Part shown: piece after piece, positions 5,494 through 9,519 of the stretch
Layout: each line of letters opens with the position of its first letter
How positions within the stretch are numbered: position 1 is the first letter of the stretch
From: an uncultured Lachnospiraceae bacterium
Lineage (GTDB): Bacteria > Bacillota > Clostridia > Lachnospirales > Lachnospiraceae
DNA: 9,519 bases
NCBI GenBank assembly: GCA_949076555.1
Contig: CARUOB010000079.1
Coordinates: 1-9,519 of the forward strand
Direction of reading: 5' to 3'
Program-made: the position numbers and the translations under genes
The notes under the pieces: generated by a model
Databases searched by the model: none
The model's input: only the letters and a program-made list of their open reading frames with translations
Told to the model about the DNA's origin: nothing

Positions 5494-7320
5494 TCAGCGC
5501 GGCGCGTCCGCCTCCTCCGGCAGAATAGCCGTGATCAGATAGAAGGGCAGGCAGAGCACCAGAAAATAGACATAGCGAAACTCCGTGGCCACGGGCGTGG
5601 CGACGAGCACGGACAGAAGCAGGGACAGTCCCGGCAGATAGCAGATCAGCCTATGATAGTCCCGGCGGATGACGGTGACGCTGATGCTGAAAAGAAGAAC
5701 CCAGCAGGCCACGCCCATGCTCCAGAGTGTGCCGTAGATGGGAACCATACTGCCCAGCTTGACGGCGATCTCTTTGGCCTTGATAACTAACGGGCCGCCG
5801 ATCAGCGGGGTGTGCGATACGCCCAGATCCGTGGCGCTGACGCCCTCCGCCTCCGCCACCAGATAGAAAGAGTCCGGATACCAGTAACCGTAGGTCTGGT
5901 CTATGTAGGCGGTCAGGTAGTCTCCCGGGTAGCGCAGACCTAAATCGATCCAGAGTTTCAGGAACTCTTTTTTGTGCGCCACCAGATAGTCCTGATTGCC
6001 CGCCCGGACAAGCTCCTTGATGTTATCCGCAAAGATGGGGTTGTAGAGGTCACGGATATAGGTCAGGTCCACCACCTGTTCTATCAGGGTGAGTTCCTCT
6101 TCGGAGAGGTATCTGTCATTACAAATAACAGCCGTAATTTGCTGCATGGGGATGCTGACAGATTCGATGAAATCAGGCTGCTGTACATGAAAAGCGTTCA
6201 TAACCGGGTATTTGACGATTATGGACAGAAGGAGCGCGGCGAAAAGCGGCGGGTAGACGGCCTTTGCCTTGTGACGGAAACCGAACAGCAGAAAGGGCAG
6301 GGCCAGAAGAAAGGCGTACCACCCGTTTGAGCGGAAGAGACATATCATAACGCTTGATATCATAAAAATCGAAAGATTTTTGGCACAGACATTGTTCTGC
6401 ACGGATAAGCGGAAAATGGCGCAGCTGAAAAGAAGCACGGCTGCCGCGAAGGGAATATCTTTCCAGACCGTGACGGAAAAAACCGCATGGTAGGGGATCA
6501 GGGCGTAGAAGGCCATGATCATCAGCAGGACGAAAGGCCGGATTTTGTGGGAGCGCAGCGTGGAAATAAAATAAGCGACGCTGCCCGCAAGCAGGCACAT
6601 CTGGAAAAAGGTGTAGACGGATACGGCGATCACCATGTTTTTTGTGAGCGCATAGCCGATGTGATAAAACAGGCCGAAAACCAGCGTGTGAACCCAGGGG
6701 TGATGGTTGGACCAGGGAATCACGCCCAAAATCTGTTCGAACTGGTTGATGCTGTCGGGAGTCATGATGCCCGGATACTGATAGAGATAGTAAGGGAGCC
6801 AGCAGAACAGGCAGCAGAGGAAAGCGCAGAGCGCCGTATGGCTGCGGATGAAATTTGCGAACGCCGAAAAGCAGGCGGAAACATGCGGACGGCGGCCTTC
6901 GTAGGTGTAAGGCACATCCTGATAGCGGGTGAGCAGAACGCGGTACAGTCGTTTCCGGTCGCAGGCATAGGAATATAAAAAGTGCAGCAGATAGTAAAAC
7001 AGGCAAACAAAGCCCATAAAGATAACGGCCAAAATACCGAAACGGTAGAGGCGGCTCGTGAGCAGTTCTATATAATGGGGATAGTCTACCAGCATATACA
7101 GAGTAGTAAAAACGACTGCGGTAAGCAGAGCCACGCGGTTGGAAACATGCAAAAGATCCATCCGGCGGTTCACGTGCCGGTAGAAGAAAAATACCAGCAG
7201 ATAGAAGACGAAGGTAAGAATATTACCAGGTTCCATGCGGGACGCTTTCATCAGCGCCCAGGTTGTGACAAAGCTCTGGAACAGGTGCAGCAGTAAAAGA
7301 CGGTCCAATTTCTCGGTCAT
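5494..7320 (-). CDS. Polytopic membrane protein, DUF6020-like (possible GT-C fold)
   Basis: This is a 608-residue integral membrane protein. I chose the ATG at 7320 because GGGGGA precedes it at eight bases; an upstream in-frame ATG pair (7338, 7335) has no ribosome site. Hydrophobic helices cover roughly residues 10-24, 33-47, 62-78, 93-118, 162-181, 210-222, 228-253, 262-280, 290-304, 316-328, 335-347, 355-370, 528-550 and 560-600. A hydrophilic domain lies at ~378-525. Conserved-looking motifs are YPGIMTPDSINQ (182-193), SNHHPWVHT (204-212), VWKDIP (285-290), RSNGWYAF (330-337) and EFRYVYF (580-586). They resemble DUF6020 proteins of Lachnospiraceae. The Asp in the first outer loop and the large outer domain recall GT-C glycosyltransferases using lipid-linked sugars. 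That function is inference; no glycan genes are adjacent. It is transcribed alone, divergent from rimP. Confidence 0.8.
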   Translation of the reverse strand: MTEKLDRLLLLHLFQSFVTTWALMKASRMEPGNILTFVFYLLVFFFYRHVNRRMDLLHVSNRVALLTAVVFTTLYMLVDYPHYIELLTSRLYRFGILAVIFMGFVCLFYYLLHFLYSYACDRKRLYRVLLTRYQDVPYTYEGRRPHVSACFSAFANFIRSHTALCAFLCCLFCWLPYYLYQYPGIMTPDSINQFEQILGVIPWSNHHPWVHTLVFGLFYHIGYALTKNMVIAVSVYTFFQMCLLAGSVAYFISTLRSHKIRPFVLLMIMAFYALIPYHAVFSVTVWKDIPFAAAVLLFSCAIFRLSVQNNVCAKNLSIFMISSVMICLFRSNGWYAFLLALPFLLFGFRHKAKAVYPPLFAALLLSIIVKYPVMNAFHVQQPDFIESVSIPMQQITAVICNDRYLSEEELTLIEQVVDLTYIRDLYNPIFADNIKELVRAGNQDYLVAHKKEFLKLWIDLGLRYPGDYLTAYIDQTYGYWYPDSFYLVAEAEGVSATDLGVSHTPLIGGPLVIKAKEIAVKLGSMVPIYGTLWSMGVACWVLLFSISVTVIRRDYHRLICYLPGLSLLLSVLVATPVATEFRYVYFLVLCLPFYLITAILPEEADAPR

Positions 7321-7347
7321 GGCTTTTTCCCCCATCATTGAAAACTA

Positions 7348-7381
7348 ATTATAGAGTAAAGGATATCCGCCGCCCTGTCAA
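7348..7381 (-). promoter_or_regulatory. Putative promoter of the membrane-protein gene
   Basis: On the minus strand there is a perfect -35 box TTGACA (7381-7376) and a perfect -10 box TATAAT (7353-7348), but they are 22 bases apart, too far for a normal sigma-A promoter. A weaker hexamer TACTCT sits at the standard 17-base distance. Either TACTCT is used or one of the two perfect boxes is accidental. Confidence 0.4.
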
Positions 7382-7405
7382 ATGCGGAAGGCAAACATCG
7401 TAGCT

Positions 7406-7429
7406 AAATGGCGGGACCAAATGGCGGGA
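7406..7429. repeat. 11-bp direct repeat between divergent promoters
   Basis: AAATGGCGGGA occurs twice, at 7406-7416 and 7419-7429, with a 13-base period. The copies lie between the minus-strand TTGACA box and the rimP -35 box (7443). They may be a tandem operator near the rimP promoter or a local duplication. Confidence 0.5.
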
Positions 7430-7442
7430 GCGTGAAAAATGC

Positions 7443-7471
7443 TTGCAATGGAGGAAGAAGGGTGCTATAAT
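7443..7471 (+). promoter_or_regulatory. Promoter of the rimP-nusA-rnpM operon
   Basis: The -35 box TTGCAA (7443-7448) is followed after exactly 17 bases by a perfect -10 box TATAAT (7466-7471). A TG one base upstream of the -10 makes it an extended -10. Transcription should start near 7478, leaving a leader of about 100 bases before rimP. This independent promoter fits the separation of rimP from polC in this genome. Confidence 0.85.
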
Positions 7472-7500
7472 ACAGAAGAATTATGAATAGTTACTGAGAT

Positions 7501-7530
7501 AAAGAGTGGACTTGCGAGTCCGCTCTTTTC
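7501..7530 (+). terminator. Terminator-like hairpin in the rimP leader (putative attenuator)
   Basis: Bases 7501-7512 (AAAGAGTGGACT) pair with 7517-7528 (AGTCCGCTCTTT) around a TGCG loop, giving 12 pairs with a single T-G wobble. The 3' arm merges into a short T-rich tract (TCTTTTCC). It lies about 22 bases after the predicted transcription start and before rimP, so it can only act on this operon. Since nusA lies downstream and NusA modulates intrinsic termination, feedback attenuation is a reasonable inference. The T-tract is short, so termination would be partial. Confidence 0.65.
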
Positions 7531-7536
7531 CGTGCA

Positions 7537-7563
7537 GGAGTGTAGTGTAAAAAATCACACTCC
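7537..7563 (+). promoter_or_regulatory. Second leader hairpin just before the rimP ribosome site
   Basis: GGAGTGT (7537-7543) pairs exactly with ACACTCC (7557-7563) around a 13-base A-rich loop. The hairpin ends six bases before the rimP Shine-Dalgarno sequence (GGAGAGG, 7569-7575), so folding here could affect ribosome access. The 5' arm itself contains GGAG and could be mistaken for a ribosome site, but no start codon follows it at a useful distance. Confidence 0.45.
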
Positions 7564-7578
7564 GGAATGGAGAGGGTC

Positions 7579-8043
7579 ATGTCAAAACGAGAGACATACG
7601 AAGAGAAGACAGAGCAGCTTTTGTCTCCCATTGTGGAGCAGTATGGTGTGGAAATTTATGATGTGGAGTATGTGAAGGAGGGGAAAGACTACTATCTGCG
7701 GGCCTATATCGACAAGGCGGATGGGGTAAACATCCAGGACTGTGAGAATGTGAGCCGCGCCCTGTCCGATGCGCTCGATGAACAGGACTTTATACCGGAC
7801 GCTTATATTCTGGAAGTCAGCAGCCCCGGACTTGGCCGGGTCTTGAAGAAGGACCGGCACATGGAGCGGAGTCTCGGAGAGGCGGTGGAACTGAAAGCCT
7901 ATAAGCCCATAGACGGGGAGAAAGAATTTTCCGGGATTTTACAGGCGTTTGACGATCGGACTGTCACCATTTTACAGGACGGCGCCGCGCGTACATTTGA
8001 AAGAGCTGATATCGCAACGGTCAGATTGGCATTGGATATTTAA
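7579..8043 (+). CDS. rimP: Ribosome maturation factor RimP
   Basis: RimP binds the free 30S subunit and helps its late assembly. The product has 154 residues, the usual size. I chose the ATG at 7579 because GGAG (7569-7572) lies six bases before it; an in-frame ATG at 7567 would add only MERV and has no good ribosome site. The N-terminal domain (~1-87) shows GVEIYDVEYVKEGKDYYLRAYID and the hallmark YILEVSSPGLGRVLK (77-90). The C-terminal SH3-like domain (~92-152) ends in ADIATVRLALDI. It is the first gene of the operon and is followed by nusA after 53 bases. It was formerly named ylxS or yhbC. Confidence 0.97.
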   Translation: MSKRETYEEKTEQLLSPIVEQYGVEIYDVEYVKEGKDYYLRAYIDKADGVNIQDCENVSRALSDALDEQDFIPDAYILEVSSPGLGRVLKKDRHMERSLGEAVELKAYKPIDGEKEFSGILQAFDDRTVTILQDGAARTFERADIATVRLALDI

Positions 8044-8067
8044 ACATTTGCTTATTTTACAGGAAAC

Positions 8068-8089
8068 ATAGGAGGACAATAGGAGGACG
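8068..8089 (+). promoter_or_regulatory. Tandem Shine-Dalgarno repeat before nusA
   Basis: An 11-base unit, ATAGGAGGAC plus A or G, occurs twice in direct tandem (8068-8078, 8079-8089), giving two perfect AGGAGG sites. The second ends ten bases before the nusA ATG (8097). An ATG at 8090 starts a four-codon ORF (MENE, stop at 8102-8104) that overlaps the nusA start in another frame. Its distance of three bases from AGGAGG is too short for efficient use, while the first site lies 14 bases from it. Confidence 0.75.
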
Positions 8090-8096
8090 ATGGAAA

Positions 8097-9278
8097 ATGA
8101 ATAAGGAGTTAATGGAGGCGCTGGAAATTCTGGAGAGGGAAAAGGAGATCAGCAAAGAAACCCTCTTTGAGGCGATAGAAAATTCGCTTATTACCGCATA
8201 CAAGAATCATTTTGGCAAGGCGGATAACGTGAAAGTGGAAATCGACAGAGAGACATGCGATTACTACTGTTATGCGGAGAAGGAGGTCACCGCGGAAGTG
8301 GAAGATCCGGTGATGCAGATATCTTTCGAGGAAGCGAAGGAGATTGACCCGGCCGCGAAGGAAGGCGATATCGTCCGTGTGGAGATCCGCTCCAAGGAGT
8401 TTGGCCGTATTGCCACCCAGAATGCCAAGAGCGTGATCCTGCAGAAAATCCGTGAGGAGGAGAGAAGCGTTATCTACAACCAGTATTTTGAGAAGGAGAA
8501 GGATGTAGTGACGGGCATTGTCCAGCGTTACATGGGCAAGAACATTTCCATCAATCTGGGCAAGGCGGACGCGATCTTAAATGAGAACGAGCAGGTGCGC
8601 ACCGAGCATTTCCGCCCTACGGAGAGAATCAAGGTCTACATTCTGGAGGTGAGAAACACACCCAAGGGACCGCGGATTCTGGTGAGCCGCACGCACCCGG
8701 AGCTGGTGAAACGTCTTTTTGAGTCCGAGGTGACGGAGATCAAGGACGGCACGGTGGAAATCATGAGCATTGCCAGAGAGGCGGGAAGCCGCACGAAGAT
8801 CGCGGTGCGTTCCAACAATCCAAACGTGGACGCGGTGGGCGCCTGTGTGGGCATCAACGGCGCGCGGGTGAACTCCATTGTGGATGAGCTTTGCGGGGAG
8901 AAGATCGACATCGTAAACTGGGATGAGAACCCGGGCAACCTGATCCAGAACGCGCTGTCTCCGGCCAAGATCGTGGCGGTATTCGCCGATCCCGACGAGA
9001 AGACGGCCAAGGTGGTGGTGCCGGATTACCAGCTTTCCCTTGCCATCGGTAAGGAGGGGCAGAACGCCAGACTGGCGGCCAGACTGACCGGGTATAAGAT
9101 CGACATCAAGAGCGAGACGCAGGCCAAGGACGCGCCCGGTTTCCGCTATGAGGATTATGTCTACGACGATGAGGAGTACGACGAAGAGGCGTACAGCGAG
9201 GAAGGATACGACGAAGAGAATTACGATGGAGAGAACTACGACGGAGCGTACGGGGAAGAGGCGTACACCGAAGAGTAA
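8097..9278 (+). CDS. nusA: Transcription termination/antitermination factor NusA
   Basis: NusA binds RNA polymerase and the nascent RNA, prolongs pauses and modulates intrinsic termination and antitermination. The product has 393 residues. The N-terminal RNA-polymerase-binding domain spans ~1-130. An S1 domain follows at ~135-200 (VVTGIVQRYMGKNISINLG), then KH1 with VGACVGINGARV (247-258) and IDIVNWDENP (270-279), and KH2 with AIGKEGQNARLAARLTGYKI (316-335). As in other Firmicutes there are no C-terminal acidic repeat domains of the E. coli type. Instead it ends in an unusual Tyr/Glu/Asp tail (350-393). The start ATG follows a tandem Shine-Dalgarno unit. The gene sits between rimP (53-base gap) and rnpM (20-base gap) in one transcript, and its leader hairpin may make it self-controlled. 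Confidence 0.98.
   Translation: MNKELMEALEILEREKEISKETLFEAIENSLITAYKNHFGKADNVKVEIDRETCDYYCYAEKEVTAEVEDPVMQISFEEAKEIDPAAKEGDIVRVEIRSKEFGRIATQNAKSVILQKIREEERSVIYNQYFEKEKDVVTGIVQRYMGKNISINLGKADAILNENEQVRTEHFRPTERIKVYILEVRNTPKGPRILVSRTHPELVKRLFESEVTEIKDGTVEIMSIAREAGSRTKIAVRSNNPNVDAVGACVGINGARVNSIVDELCGEKIDIVNWDENPGNLIQNALSPAKIVAVFADPDEKTAKVVVPDYQLSLAIGKEGQNARLAARLTGYKIDIKSETQAKDAPGFRYEDYVYDDEEYDEEAYSEEGYDEENYDGENYDGAYGEEAYTEE
9147..9275 (+). repeat. 15-base imperfect repeat encoding the Tyr-rich NusA tail
   Basis: Tyr codons recur every 15 bases at NusA residues 351, 356, 361, 366, 371, 376 and 381, with further Tyr at 354, 385 and 390. Most units read Tyr-(Asp/Ser)-(Glu/Gly/Asp)-Glu-x. The DNA units resemble TACGACGAAGAG, so the tail probably grew by slippage or unequal exchange of a 15-base unit. 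Its net charge is strongly negative and it is likely disordered. Confidence 0.7.
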
Positions 9279-9298
9279 CGTGAGAAGTGAGGGACGGT

Positions 9299-9519
9299 AT
9301 GGCGAAAAAAGTATCCCTGCGCCAGTGTGTGGGCTGCGGAGAAATGAAGGATAAGAAAGTGATGATGCGGGTGTTAAAGAGTGCGGAAGGGGATGTTTCC
9401 CTGGATATGACCGGGAGAAAGAACGGTCGGGGCGCTTACCTTTGTAAGAACGCGGAGTGCCTGTCGAAAACCAGAAGGAACAAGGGACTGGAACGGTCCT
9501 TCAAGATGCGCATACCGGA
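9299..9519 (+). CDS. rnpM: RNase P modulator RnpM (YlxR, DUF448), 3' truncated by window
   Basis: RnpM (formerly YlxR) is a small basic RNA-binding protein reported to bind the RNase P RNA and modulate RNase P activity. The first 73 codons of a usual ~90 are present. Family motifs are RQCVGC (8-13) and GRGAYLC (43-49), and the four Cys (10, 13, 49, 54) could form a metal site. The Arg/Lys-rich part after residue 58 fits RNA binding. GAGGG (9289-9293) lies five bases before the ATG. The start is 20 bases after the nusA stop, so it is in the same operon. In related genomes an L7Ae-type ribosomal protein gene (ylxQ) and infB usually follow, outside this window. Confidence 0.95.
   Translation, partial: MAKKVSLRQCVGCGEMKDKKVMMRVLKSAEGDVSLDMTGRKNGRGAYLCKNAECLSKTRRNKGLERSFKMRIP

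Noticed and set aside
5482..5790. Plus-strand open frame opposite the end of the membrane-protein gene
   Set aside because: It is highly hydrophilic (Gln, Asp, His rich), the expected complement of hydrophobic codons, and has no ribosome site.
7321..7338. ATG at 7338 as the start of the membrane protein
   Set aside because: The bases upstream are AT-rich without a ribosome site, and the extra residues include the GGGGGA that serves the ATG at 7320.
7567..7578. ATG at 7567 as the rimP start
   Set aside because: No Shine-Dalgarno precedes it, while the ATG at 7579 has GGAG at six bases.
9148..9354. Plus-strand frame rich in Thr, Arg and Met across the end of nusA
   Set aside because: It is the shifted reading of the 15-base NusA tail repeat and runs into the real rnpM gene in another frame.

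Overview
The window reads as chromosomal DNA of a low-to-moderate GC Firmicute, most likely a Clostridia/Lachnospiraceae-type gut anaerobe. The reasons are a Gram-positive-type PolC replicase, the Firmicute-style rimP-nusA-rnpM (ylxR) gene order, GC-rich coding regions separated by strongly AT-rich intergenic DNA, sigma-A promoters with TTGCAA -35 boxes, and a membrane protein that resembles the DUF6020 family seen in Lachnospiraceae. The genus-level guess is inference from memory of protein families, not from a search.

Layout. Positions 1-2409 hold the C-terminal ~800 residues of DNA polymerase III PolC (its 5' part lies outside the window). After it come a tRNA-Glu(CTC) gene with its own promoter and a rho-independent terminator. 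Positions 2673-3344 are mostly non-coding: an orphan plus-strand terminator, a small minus-strand coiled-coil protein gene with its own good promoter, and inverted repeats. Positions 3345-5482 carry a plus-strand pair, a glycerate 2-kinase of the MOFRL type and a COG1237-like metallo-beta-lactamase-fold hydrolase. A large minus-strand polytopic membrane protein (5494-7320) converges on this pair with only 11 bases between the stop codons.

From 7443 a strong promoter drives rimP, nusA and rnpM (truncated by the window end). This operon starts with a leader holding a terminator-like hairpin and a second hairpin just before the rimP start. RimP matures the 30S subunit, NusA controls elongation, pausing and termination, and RnpM is a small RNA-binding partner of RNase P. 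The operon normally continues to infB and rbfA. In B. subtilis polC directly precedes rimP (ylxS); here about 5.2 kb containing a tRNA gene and four unrelated protein genes separates them, so the central part looks like an accessory insertion in a conserved housekeeping block.

I found no transposase, integrase, CRISPR array, toxin-antitoxin pair or defence system, and no clearly novel system. The most interesting points are the Tyr/Glu/Asp pentad tail of NusA, the tandem Shine-Dalgarno unit with an overlapping four-codon ORF at nusA, the rimP leader structures, and the isolated coiled-coil gene whose -10 box is flanked by an inverted repeat.
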